NCBI GenBank assembly: GCA_030445275.1
Contig: JAUCSE010000047.1
Span: 29,639-93,638, forward strand
DNA: 64,000 nt
Reading direction: 5' to 3'
Source: Mucilaginibacter sp.
Lineage (GTDB): Bacteria; Bacteroidota; Bacteroidia; Sphingobacteriales; Sphingobacteriaceae
Below are positions 37,188-45,563 of the stretch, piece by piece. Below the pieces are notes generated by a model. That model was not told the origin of the DNA. It made no database searches and saw only the letters and a program-made list of their open reading frames with translations. The translations under genes were made by a program, and so were the position numbers. How positions within the stretch are numbered: position 1 is the first letter of the stretch; every line of letters begins with the position of its first letter.

Positions 37188-38804
37188 ATGAATAATCGTG
37201 TATGTATAATAATGAGTGGCATTGTTACCATGTTTTTGCTATTGGTAATAACTTCGTGCCGCCAAAATGAGCCTAAAGGGCATCTTTCTACTACTGCGAT
37301 TGGGCCCGTGCCCGATCCGGTGAATATCACCGTTACCCCCAACGGCAGGCACACCATATTTGTAATGCCCAATGGCAATAAACAACGTGTTGTTTTTGAT
37401 GGTGTGGCCGGGCCGGAATTTGAAGGGGTGTATGTAGAAAGATCTTTGGTGCTGAGCTCAGATGAGAAAAGAACAGGCTATATCATAGCCACAAACCAAC
37501 CTGCCCCAAATGGTTGCAAAACCTGCGGCCCTCCTGGAAAGTGGCGTGTCGTTATCGACAACCAGTTTGGGCCCGAATACGAAAAGATACTTCGTATCGC
37601 TTTTAGCCACGATGCAAAAAAAGTGGCTTATGCAGCAATGAAAAAAACCGAAGATGGTAGTACTTTCTGGACAGTGGTTGTTGATGGAAAAGAAGCAGGC
37701 CATTATAACGCTATTTCAAAGCTATCGCCTCTATTCAATCTGGATGGCAAACAAGTGGTTAGTGTTGCCAGAAAAGAAAACCAAAAAAGTGTAGTAGTAG
37801 TTAATAATGCTGAAAGTAAGGAGTATGACTATATTGGTTATGGCATTCCTTTTTTTAGCCCCGATGGGAAACATATGGCGTACTCGGCAAGAGATTACTC
37901 ACCTAATCTCACAACGGTGGTTTTCGATGGTAAAGCAAGCCCCAAGTACAATGCTATCCCTGAAAGATCCCTGGTGTTTAGCGCCGATTCAAAACATTTT
38001 GCCTATGGTGCACAAACCGGTAATGAATGGCAGGTAGTCACCGACGGCATGCCTCAGGAGAAATATGCACAAGTTGATAATATTCAATATAGCCCCGATG
38101 GAAAGTATTTAACTTATAAAGCCAAAAAAGGAGATAAATGGATGGTGGTAGTGAATAGTAAAGAGGGAACTTATCAGGATAGTATTATGAACGGGTTCCC
38201 GGTATTTAGCCCCGATGGAAAGAATATTGCATACGGCTTTAAAAAAAATGGTAAATGGAATGTTGTGGTTGAGCAGGTTGACATACGCAAGAATATAAAC
38301 GGACGATTTTTAGTTAGCATTGATGATAAGGGATATGACGAAATAATATCTTGTACTTTCAGTCCCGACAGTAAGCACCTGTCATATATAGTAAGGGAGG
38401 GAGATAAGAAAAAAGCAGTAATTGATGGCCAAGCCGGGGATGGATATGATGATATTGTCCCTAATGTTATTTATAGTGCTGATAGTAAACGTATGGCTTA
38501 TTTAGCCAGGTTTAAAAAGGATGGCGATAAAAAAAGATTAATTGTTCTGGATGGCAAAGCCGGGTCTGAATACGATGGAATATTGAACGAAAATCTTTCA
38601 TTTATTGTATTTAGTCCGGATAGCAAGCATGTAGCTTATGCCGCCTCAATGGATGGAAAATGGAATTTTATTATCGATGAGCAGGTGATGGCAGAAGGAT
38701 ATGACACTATATGTAATCTTGTAACCTCTTTAAAAGATGGATTTGAATCAATGGTTATTAATAATAAGGTGCTTTACCGGGTGAAATGGAATTTTGACAA
38801 ATAA
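37188..38804 (+). CDS. lipoprotein with TolB/WD40-like beta-propeller repeats
   Basis: A 538-residue protein. Its hydrophobic start ends in the lipobox VITSC, so it is a lipoprotein. The rest is made of about ten 40-50-residue repeats of the type FSPDGKHMAYSAR...WxVVVDGKxGxxYDxI, with a PDGK/ADSK turn in each, as in the PD40/TolB N-terminal family of beta-propellers. Such propellers bind peptides or proteins in the periplasm or at the surface. It is unusual that each repeat carries a 'vVDGK...YD' unit, giving a very regular blade. It lies 42 bp after the preceding terminator. No partner protein is adjacent, and the role is unknown. Confidence 0.82.
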   Translation: MNNRVCIIMSGIVTMFLLLVITSCRQNEPKGHLSTTAIGPVPDPVNITVTPNGRHTIFVMPNGNKQRVVFDGVAGPEFEGVYVERSLVLSSDEKRTGYIIATNQPAPNGCKTCGPPGKWRVVIDNQFGPEYEKILRIAFSHDAKKVAYAAMKKTEDGSTFWTVVVDGKEAGHYNAISKLSPLFNLDGKQVVSVARKENQKSVVVVNNAESKEYDYIGYGIPFFSPDGKHMAYSARDYSPNLTTVVFDGKASPKYNAIPERSLVFSADSKHFAYGAQTGNEWQVVTDGMPQEKYAQVDNIQYSPDGKYLTYKAKKGDKWMVVVNSKEGTYQDSIMNGFPVFSPDGKNIAYGFKKNGKWNVVVEQVDIRKNINGRFLVSIDDKGYDEIISCTFSPDSKHLSYIVREGDKKKAVIDGQAGDGYDDIVPNVIYSADSKRMAYLARFKKDGDKKRLIVLDGKAGSEYDGILNENLSFIVFSPDSKHVAYAASMDGKWNFIIDEQVMAEGYDTICNLVTSLKDGFESMVINNKVLYRVKWNFDK

Positions 38805-38856
38805 GTTATTACCTGGTTTTACTATGAATTCAGCAAATGTTGGAGAAACCAAACTG

Positions 38857-38951
38857 TTTGCCCCCTCTTCGCCAATTTGCGAGTCGCTCGCAACAATTTG
38901 ATTATAAGTAGCAAAAGTGATCAAATCAAAAATGGCTAACGGGGGGGCAAT
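38857..38951. repeat. imperfect inverted repeat with TTGCCCCC ends
   Basis: The left end TTTGCCCCCTCTTCGCC (38857 on) and right end GGCTAACGGGGGGGCAA (about 38934-38950) are imperfect reverse complements. An inner GCGAGTCGCTCGC hairpin is present. It has the look of a small non-coding mobile remnant. The TTGCCCCC motif also occurs near 35690. Confidence 0.45.
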
Positions 38952-38988
38952 CCGGTGTAGTTTATCCAGTCACTTCATCTTTTTAAAA

Positions 38989-39282
38989 CTATATTGTTCT
39001 CCATCTTGACTTAAAATACAAGAATCCAAGCCTATAAATGAAATTTTCAATCTTAGATAGTCTGCTGTAAAAATGGTATCCTCCTTGATAACCCTTTAAT
39101 ATGTGTTCATCTACTCTAACCTGTGTGATCTCTGGTGTAGTATAATTTAGGCTGTAACAAATCTTTACAACATCATCAAAAATTTTCTTAACCGGATAGT
39201 TTTCGTTATTGACACAATAAGCTATATATAGCTTTGTCGTTTCCTCATCAGGTGGAATGAAGACAATTCTGTCAAATCTCAT
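38989..39282 (-). CDS. hypothetical protein, 97 residues
   Basis: A soluble, mixed alpha/beta protein without signal peptide: MRFDRIVFIPPDEETTKLYI, then AYCVNNENYPVKKIFDDVVKI, then SRLSKIENFIYRLGFLYF near the end. Codon use looks like ordinary coding DNA, and the composition is not random. I do not recognise the family. It stands alone, convergent with the propeller gene and divergent from the S41 gene. Confidence 0.5.
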   Translation of the reverse strand: MRFDRIVFIPPDEETTKLYIAYCVNNENYPVKKIFDDVVKICYSLNYTTPEITQVRVDEHILKGYQGGYHFYSRLSKIENFIYRLGFLYFKSRWRTI

Positions 39283-39514
39283 GTTTGTTCAGCCAGATTT
39301 GGCAGAAAAGCCGCTCTTTTGAGTGGCCTTCTTATTTACATTGTATTTTACTAAATTGTGGTGCGGTGATAATACCATAAGCTGAACCCTGTACAACGCA
39401 ATAGAACATTTTGAGGATGCGTCGGCTGACTATTTGTAGCTGATGATGCAATTGACCGGTTTATATTGCAATACGCAAGCACTAACCTGATCTGAATCTA
39501 AAACTAATAAAACC

Positions 39515-40792
39515 ATGAAAATAATAGCCTTATTCCTTTTAATGCTTTCCTTCACCTGTATGGCGCAGGAAAAGCCGCAATCTGCTGCTGCACCAATGAC
39601 ACCGGAACTCAAAAAGATTGTGATCGATACTTTATCCAAAGCATTGTTAACTAACTATGTTTACATAGATAAAGCCCGGCACATGGATAAATACATTAAG
39701 GGTCAATTGGCTAAAGGGGCGTACCGGTCAATCAACGATCCGCAGCAGTTCGCTAAGCAAATCGCGGCCGACCTGCAAACTGCCTGCCCCGACCTGCATA
39801 TGAGTTTCCGTTTCGTTCCCCAGCTGGCCCAAATGGGGGCTCCTCCAATGCATGCTCCCAACCCTCATGACGATTCGCTACGAAATGTGGCTATGGAGGA
39901 ACGTAATTTTACGTTCACTGCGGCAAATATCTTACCAGGCAATGTCGGCTACATAAAATTCAACGGGTTTATAGATGTCACGCCTTCCGCCAAAGAAACC
40001 GTTACAGCGGCCTTTCGCTTTGTACGGTATACCAAAGCAGTCATCATTGACCTCCGCGAAAACCATGGCGGTAGTCCGGAGATGGTTAAACAGGTAGAAA
40101 GCTATTTCTTTCCGGAAAAGACAAGGGTAAATGATATCATTGTTCCCAACAAACGCGACACCGCTAAAGGCTGGACGGACCCGACAGCCACCAGCGGGCT
40201 CTTCCTCCGGATGCCGGTGTATGTATTAACCAGCAGCAACACGGTTTCGGCTGCTGAAGATTTCGCCTACGCGATGCAGGTGTTAAAAAGGGCAACTATA
40301 GCAGGTGAAAAAACAGCTGGCGGCTCCCATCCTGTGGGGCCGGTTTTTTTAGGCCATGGCTTCGTAGCCGGCATTCCCTTTGCCCATACGTATAATATTC
40401 ATACCGGGACAGAGTGGGAAGGTACTGGGGTTGTTCCCGACATTGCACTTAAAGCGGATGCATCGCTGGACGAAGTCAATTCAACAATATTTCCCAATTC
40501 CTGGTTTGCAAACCAACAAAAAGCCGTAGACCGGCCGGTAGAACCCTCGGCCATTCAGGCTTACCTCGGAACTTACGAGGGCGGCCTAAGGTTTTATGTA
40601 AAAGAAGGCGGCCTATATTGTGAAAACCCCGAACGGGGAAACCAGGTTTTCAAATTGCGTTACATCTCGCCTGGTTTTTTCCAACTGGACGAAAATGTAC
40701 AGGTTAAATTCGGTCAGCAACAAGGATCTGCTTCCGGTATGCAGTTTTACTGGAGCAATGGCAATATATCGTTTAAACGAAAGACTCAATAA
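39515..40792 (+). CDS. secreted S41 family peptidase (IRBP/tricorn-like)
   Basis: A 425-residue protein with signal peptide MKIIALFLLMLSFTCMAQ. The N-terminal helical S41_N domain (about 30-115, LKKIVIDTLSKALLTNYVYIDKARHMD) is followed by the S41 core. IIDLRENHGGSPEMVKQVESYFF, then TSSNTVSAAEDFAYAMQVLKRATIAGEKTAGGSHP contains the active serine and the later GEKTxG loop (about 240-275). About 85 C-terminal residues form a lipocalin-like beta domain (YLGTYEGGLRFYVKEGGLY). It is exported, and the peptide substrate is unknown. Such stand-alone S41 enzymes are abundant in Bacteroidota. It is monocistronic. Confidence 0.9.
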   Translation: MKIIALFLLMLSFTCMAQEKPQSAAAPMTPELKKIVIDTLSKALLTNYVYIDKARHMDKYIKGQLAKGAYRSINDPQQFAKQIAADLQTACPDLHMSFRFVPQLAQMGAPPMHAPNPHDDSLRNVAMEERNFTFTAANILPGNVGYIKFNGFIDVTPSAKETVTAAFRFVRYTKAVIIDLRENHGGSPEMVKQVESYFFPEKTRVNDIIVPNKRDTAKGWTDPTATSGLFLRMPVYVLTSSNTVSAAEDFAYAMQVLKRATIAGEKTAGGSHPVGPVFLGHGFVAGIPFAHTYNIHTGTEWEGTGVVPDIALKADASLDEVNSTIFPNSWFANQQKAVDRPVEPSAIQAYLGTYEGGLRFYVKEGGLYCENPERGNQVFKLRYISPGFFQLDENVQVKFGQQQGSASGMQFYWSNGNISFKRKTQ

Positions 40793-41084
40793 AAGTTAAA
40801 AAAAATTAAAAATTTCAGCCTATGGCCAGTGTTATCACCGCACCATTAAATTAAATAATGAAAGATTTTCAAAATCACTCAAAGTTTATCAACTCGGCTT
40901 AAACGTTCCAAATCTTCCACAAATTGGTTTGAAAATCTTTTATCTTCGGCTACCGATTACAAAAAAATGCAATAAAATTAAACTGGGTACCGCGGATTTA
41001 TTAATGATTTATTACAAATTTAGAATTCCCTAGGATGTGTGCATCCTATACGCTCTTGAAGGTTATAATATCAAATTATAAAAC

Positions 41085-42620
41085 ATGAACAAAGTAAAAT
41101 TTTTAAGCCTGGTATTGGTTACGCTAACCGGCAGTTTGTTTGCCCAGGATAAGGTAGTACCTACCCCACAATGGCGACCTGCTTATCATTTTACACCACC
41201 AACCAATTGGACCAATGACCCAAACGGGTTGATATTTTTAAACGGGGAATTTAATTTGTATTATCAACATAACCCCTTCGAAAATAAATGGGGGCACATG
41301 AGCTGGGGCCATGCAACAAGTAAGGACCTGGTAACATGGAAACACTTTCCGGTTGCTATTCCTGAAATAGTTACCAAAGATACCACCACCTGGATCTATT
41401 CGGGATCGGTGGTGCTGGATAAAAACAACACCAGCGGATTTGGCAAAAATGGCAAGCCGCCACTGGTTGCCATTTTTACTGCCGATCAGCCAAAGCAAAA
41501 AAAAGAATCGCAATTTATTGCCTATAGTAATAATGGCGGTTTAAGCTACAAGCAGTATGCACAAAACCCGGTTATCGACCTTAATATGCACGACTTTCGC
41601 GATCCTAATGTTTTCTGGTACCCGCCAACTAAGCAATGGATAATGACCGTTGCGATGGTTGATGACCATATAGTGCGCTTCTACGGTTCAAAAAACTTAA
41701 AAGAATGGACCAAACTGAGCGACTTTGGCCCCGCGGGCTTTACAAAAAATGGTTGGGAGTGCCCGTCGCTATTACCATTGGTAGTTGATGGTAACCCCGC
41801 GAATATCAAATGGGTGCTATTTGTATCATCAGGGGGCGAGCATGGCCCATTGATGCAATATTTTGTTGGCGATTTTGACGGAACAATTTTCAAAAATGTT
41901 AATGATAACCATAAAGTACTAACCGTTGATTATGGCGACGCGTTTTACGCGGCAATAGCATGGCGGGATGCCCCACAGAATAAAAAAATACTTTTAGGCT
42001 GGCTGCAAAACGGCAGGCAGGAAACCAATCCCTGGAAAGGGCAGATGTCCATCCCCCATGATCTTTCGTTAAAAAATACCAGCGATGGGTTGGTGCTTTA
42101 TCAGTTGCCGTCAGCATTTGTAACTCAATCGCTGCCTAAATATGCAAAAGGCAATGTGATTGAAAAAAAGAACACCAGCATCAACGGCTCCGGCCCGGTG
42201 CTGCATGGCGAAGGGAACGCGTATTGGATAGATGTTGAGTTTGACATCAAAAACGCTAAGAGGGTAGGATTTAATGTAGCTGAAAAAGCAGGTACCGATA
42301 AAAAAGTAACTGTGGGCTACGATGCCGAAAAGCAACAACTCTTTGTAGACTGTACAGGATCAGAAAAAGTCAATAAATCGCCAGAAAACCTGATACAGAC
42401 AACTCCTATGAAAGCTGTTAGCGGACTAGTTAAGATCAAATTATTACTTGACAGGTCTTCATTGGAGGTGTTTGGCAATGACGGAGAAAGAGTTATCTCC
42501 ACGATGATCTATCCGGATAAAGATGCTACAGGACTATCTGTCTTTTCAGAAGGGGAAGCAGTGATCAGGGGGCTAAAGATCTGGAATTTAAGCCCTAAAG
42601 TTTTAAGTACCATAAAATAG
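41085..42620 (+). CDS. secreted GH32 fructan beta-fructosidase (levanase/inulinase type)
   Basis: A 511-residue enzyme with a signal peptide ending at FAQ. It has a five-bladed GH32 propeller with all three acidic motifs: NWTNDPNG (nucleophile Asp45), FRDPNVFW (transition-state Asp near 172) and WECPSLLPL (acid/base Glu near 225). A C-terminal beta-sandwich, with GLVKIKLLLDRSSLEVFGNDG, is the usual GH32C module. It hydrolyses terminal fructose from levan, inulin or sucrose. There is no SusC/SusD pair, fructokinase or transporter in the window. A long palindrome/terminator follows the stop. Confidence 0.94.
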   Translation: MNKVKFLSLVLVTLTGSLFAQDKVVPTPQWRPAYHFTPPTNWTNDPNGLIFLNGEFNLYYQHNPFENKWGHMSWGHATSKDLVTWKHFPVAIPEIVTKDTTTWIYSGSVVLDKNNTSGFGKNGKPPLVAIFTADQPKQKKESQFIAYSNNGGLSYKQYAQNPVIDLNMHDFRDPNVFWYPPTKQWIMTVAMVDDHIVRFYGSKNLKEWTKLSDFGPAGFTKNGWECPSLLPLVVDGNPANIKWVLFVSSGGEHGPLMQYFVGDFDGTIFKNVNDNHKVLTVDYGDAFYAAIAWRDAPQNKKILLGWLQNGRQETNPWKGQMSIPHDLSLKNTSDGLVLYQLPSAFVTQSLPKYAKGNVIEKKNTSINGSGPVLHGEGNAYWIDVEFDIKNAKRVGFNVAEKAGTDKKVTVGYDAEKQQLFVDCTGSEKVNKSPENLIQTTPMKAVSGLVKIKLLLDRSSLEVFGNDGERVISTMIYPDKDATGLSVFSEGEAVIRGLKIWNLSPKVLSTIK

Positions 42621-42645
42621 GCCTGACCTAAACTCAACTTGGACG

Positions 42646-42698
42646 AATCATTAATAAAGCGTGTTATGCATGATGCATAACACGCTTTATTAATGATT
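42646..42698. terminator. perfect 26-bp palindrome after GH32 gene
   Basis: The arms 42646-42671 and 42673-42698 are exact reverse complements (left arm AATCATTAATAAAGCGTG...), with a single base at the centre, starting 26 bp past the stop. The stem ends in TTATTAATGATT. It is a strong transcript end, or a repeat with that effect. Confidence 0.7.
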
Positions 42699-42741
42699 GG
42701 TTCTTTTTGGTTACACTTAAGTATATAATCTTCCAGGAAAT

Positions 42742-42846
42742 TCAGTGTGTATCTGTACGGAAAGGCGATGCCGGTAAGCCCTCTTTATTCTTCAAGTTTG
42801 CACCCGGAGGGTTATCAGCCCAGGCATAACGAACTGCCACGGGCTC
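42742..42846 (-). pseudogene. C-terminal remnant of a sialate O-acetylesterase
   Basis: On the minus strand the frame reads [20 protein letters not shown], then [14 protein letters not shown] and a stop. This is the typical C-terminus of Bacteroidota SGNH sialate O-acetylesterases ('[12 protein letters not shown]...[14 protein letters not shown]'). Upstream the frame runs into repeat-like sequence (CGAGTTACAAACTCG) with no family resemblance. About 34 of some 650 expected residues remain. The gene was lost, leaving only its 3' end. Confidence 0.7.
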
Positions 42847-43122
42847 AGCAATCAGACCTCGCTCCAGCGAGTTTGTAACTCGTGGTTGCCCTATTGAAGC
42901 TTTCAGCTTAGCAATAAAACAGAGCCTGGCAATTAATACCTGTTTTTTGATATATTATAATGATAGTAAGCTGATTTAATATTGTGGTGACAGTATTCTG
43001 TCAGTAAAGTTAAAATATTAAGATACTGATAATCAGGAATTAATATAGATTCACGAGTGTTCATGTGGTGTATGAACGTGAACACTCAATCTCAATACAT
43101 CCCAAATATCCTATCTTTAAAA
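42847..43122. other. intergenic sequence before the AraC-type gene
   Basis: It holds a short inverted repeat CGAGTTTGTAACTCG at about 42879 and AT-rich DNA. The upstream part of the AraC ORF (43057-43122) has an uncharacteristic sequence and is probably non-coding. I see no other gene. Confidence 0.4.
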
Positions 43123-43941
43123 ATGCAGCATCAAGAATTTGAACCTCCTGAAGAGCTACGGGATACCATAAAGTGCTTTTGGTATAACAGAAGGGAATCT
43201 GGAGAAGAACAATCGAGTTTTGAGGTAGTACCTGATGGCTACGCTGAAATTATTTTTCATTTCGGAAGCGTCCTTAGCATCGCTTCCAATGGCGACTTGC
43301 AACCATTGCCATCACCGTTTATGATGGGGCTGCTCAATCAGCCTGCTATTTTTTACACGAAAAACCGTTTAGAGATCATTGCTATCAGGTGCTTTCCCTG
43401 GACTGTGTTCGATTTACTCGGGCTGCCCTCTGGTAAGGAGGGGGTACACATATTTGAGCATCCCATCGCCCAACTTCAACCCATGTTGAATAAGTTGATT
43501 CATGCTGGTAGAATAGATGAGGCGCTGGCTCAGGTAAAACAATATCTATTGAATGCACGGTCGGGGGTTGCTACCAACAGCATGCTATTCAAAGCGGGAA
43601 TTGCTATGAGGGAAGCAAACGGCACCATGCCGGTAAGCCAGGTAGCGGCGGCGGCTCATGCCACGGTTCGTACACTGGAAAGAAACTTCAAGCAATCTTC
43701 TGGTTATACGGTTAAAGATGTGTCTGCTTTGATCCGCTTTGAGCAGGTACGAAACCATTTATGGCATTATCCAGATTGCAACCTTGCCGGCTTAGCTCAT
43801 GAGCTGGGCTATACAGATCAATCCCACCTAAGCAGGGAATTCAAACGCTACAGCGGCACTACGCCAGCAGCATTTGCGCGAAAAGCAAAGAAAGGCAAGC
43901 AGGCTGTAAGCAACGATTTTGTCGCGTTTATACAATCCTAA
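43123..43941 (+). CDS. AraC family transcriptional regulator (DUF6597-type N-terminus)
   Basis: 272 residues from ATG 43123. An in-frame ATG at 43057 would add 22 residues unlike the family, whose members start near FEPPEELRDTIKCFWYN. The N-terminal domain contains VVPDGYAEIIFHFGS and IAIRCFPWTVFDLLGLP, the pattern of DUF6597 regulators. The C-terminal HTH_18 domain has VSQVAAAAHATVRTLERNFKQSSGYTVKDV and LAGLAHELGYTDQSHLSREFKRYSGTTPAAF. The gene lies 40 bp before the monooxygenase and is read with it, so it is the likely local regulator of the cassette. Confidence 0.88.
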   Translation: MQHQEFEPPEELRDTIKCFWYNRRESGEEQSSFEVVPDGYAEIIFHFGSVLSIASNGDLQPLPSPFMMGLLNQPAIFYTKNRLEIIAIRCFPWTVFDLLGLPSGKEGVHIFEHPIAQLQPMLNKLIHAGRIDEALAQVKQYLLNARSGVATNSMLFKAGIAMREANGTMPVSQVAAAAHATVRTLERNFKQSSGYTVKDVSALIRFEQVRNHLWHYPDCNLAGLAHELGYTDQSHLSREFKRYSGTTPAAFARKAKKGKQAVSNDFVAFIQS

Positions 43942-43981
43942 CGCAAGAGTATTCCGGAATTTTGTGTTTAAATAATTCAAT

Positions 43982-45520
43982 ATGAAAACTACACAAAATA
44001 ATTCTATATACGATGTAATTATCGCGGGCGCAGGGCCAGTAGGTCTATTCCTGGCCAGTGAACTGGCTTTGGCCAAATGCTCAGTCCTTGTACTCGAAAA
44101 GGCGGAGAATCCACGCTCGCCCTTAAAGCAAGTCCCCTTCGGGATACGGGGACTTAACGCGCTTTCTGTTGAAGCGCTTTACCGCCGCGATTTACTAAAA
44201 GAACTTGAGGTACATAAACGCCTTAAGAATCCCCACTTAAATTCCAAACAGGGTGCCCGTCGCCAGGGAGGGCACTTCGCTGGCATTGTATTTCATGACG
44301 ACGATATTGACACTTCCCAGTGGAAGTATCGCCTGCCAAGCTCAACCGATGCCAGTTTAATCTCTGAAATGCAGGAGCTTGAAACGGTGCTGGCTCGTCG
44401 CTCGGAAGCCCTGGGCGTTGTGATCAAACGCGGGCTTGCCATTACCAACTTTCATCAAACTGATGACGAGGTAACTGTTCAGTCAGGCGACCAATCTTTT
44501 AAAGGTAAATGGCTTGTGGGCTGTGATGGTAGCCGTAGTGTTGTTCGTAAGTTAGGCGGTTTTGAGTTTGCCGGTACAGAGCCGGAATTTACTGGCTACT
44601 CTACCCAGGTTGATATTGCCGACCCGGAGAAGCTAAGTACGGGCCGCACCGTGACACCAACAGGCATGTATCTACAATCCCAGCCGGGTTACGTAATCAT
44701 ACAGGACTTTGATGGCGGTGCATTTCATCATTCAAAAAAACCGATCACAATGGAACGCGTGCAGGAGGTGCTGCGCCGCATCTCGAACACCGACGTTACC
44801 ATTACTGCCCTGCACATCGCAACCACCTGGACCGACAGGGCACGGCAGGCCACAACCTACCGCCACGGACGCGTACTTTTAGCCGGCGATGCCGCGCACA
44901 TTCACGCGCCGTTGGGCGGCCAGGGGCTTAACCTGGGATTGGGTGATGCCATGAACCTGGGTTGGAAACTCGCAGCCATCATCCAGCAGCATTCGCCGGA
45001 AAGCTTGTTGGATAGTTACTATATCGAACGATACCCACTTGGGGCGCAGGTTTTGGATTGGTCGCGCGCGCAGGTTGCCATCATGAAACCAGGCCCAACT
45101 GCCCGTGCATTGAACTCGATTATCCGCGACCTTATAAATACGCGCGATGGTGCCACCTACTTTGCAGGGCGAGTGTGGGGTGTTCTCACACGCTACAATC
45201 TCGGTGGCAACCACCCTCTGGTAGGCCACAGCGTTCCCAACTTTGAGTTCGATGACGGTTCAACAATTGGCGATTTAATGCACGATGGGCAGGGGATACT
45301 GCTTGATTTTGATAGTAATGCTTCACTTAAAACTTTAGCTAGTGAGTATGGCGACCAAATGAAGTATGTTTCGAGTGCAGCGAAAGAACAATTAGGCTTG
45401 AGCGCCGTACTGATACGCCCTGATGGATTTGTTGCCTGGGCTTCTGACCAACATCCTGATCTGGCAGAAGCCAAACAAGCTGCCACTATCTGGTTTACCA
45501 CACACCAAAAACTCGGATAA
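43982..45520 (+). CDS. FAD-dependent monooxygenase (PheA/TfdB family)
   Basis: A 512-residue class A flavin monooxygenase. The FAD Rossmann motif is IIAGAGPVGLFLASELA (about 12-28). WLVGCDGSRSVVRKLGG is the middle DG motif, and GDAAHIHAPLGGQGLNLGLGDAMNLGWKLA (from about 302) is the late GD motif. A C-terminal thioredoxin-like part ends the chain. Such enzymes hydroxylate phenols, polyketides or antibiotics (for example rifampicin) with NAD(P)H and O2. It sits between an AraC regulator and an MFS exporter in a same-strand cassette, suggesting detoxification of an aromatic or antibiotic compound. The substrate is not known. Confidence 0.9.
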   Translation: MKTTQNNSIYDVIIAGAGPVGLFLASELALAKCSVLVLEKAENPRSPLKQVPFGIRGLNALSVEALYRRDLLKELEVHKRLKNPHLNSKQGARRQGGHFAGIVFHDDDIDTSQWKYRLPSSTDASLISEMQELETVLARRSEALGVVIKRGLAITNFHQTDDEVTVQSGDQSFKGKWLVGCDGSRSVVRKLGGFEFAGTEPEFTGYSTQVDIADPEKLSTGRTVTPTGMYLQSQPGYVIIQDFDGGAFHHSKKPITMERVQEVLRRISNTDVTITALHIATTWTDRARQATTYRHGRVLLAGDAAHIHAPLGGQGLNLGLGDAMNLGWKLAAIIQQHSPESLLDSYYIERYPLGAQVLDWSRAQVAIMKPGPTARALNSIIRDLINTRDGATYFAGRVWGVLTRYNLGGNHPLVGHSVPNFEFDDGSTIGDLMHDGQGILLDFDSNASLKTLASEYGDQMKYVSSAAKEQLGLSAVLIRPDGFVAWASDQHPDLAEAKQAATIWFTTHQKLG

Positions 45521-45563
45521 GCTGACCTAATAGCGCCCTTACACAAGGTCGGCGGCATCACCG

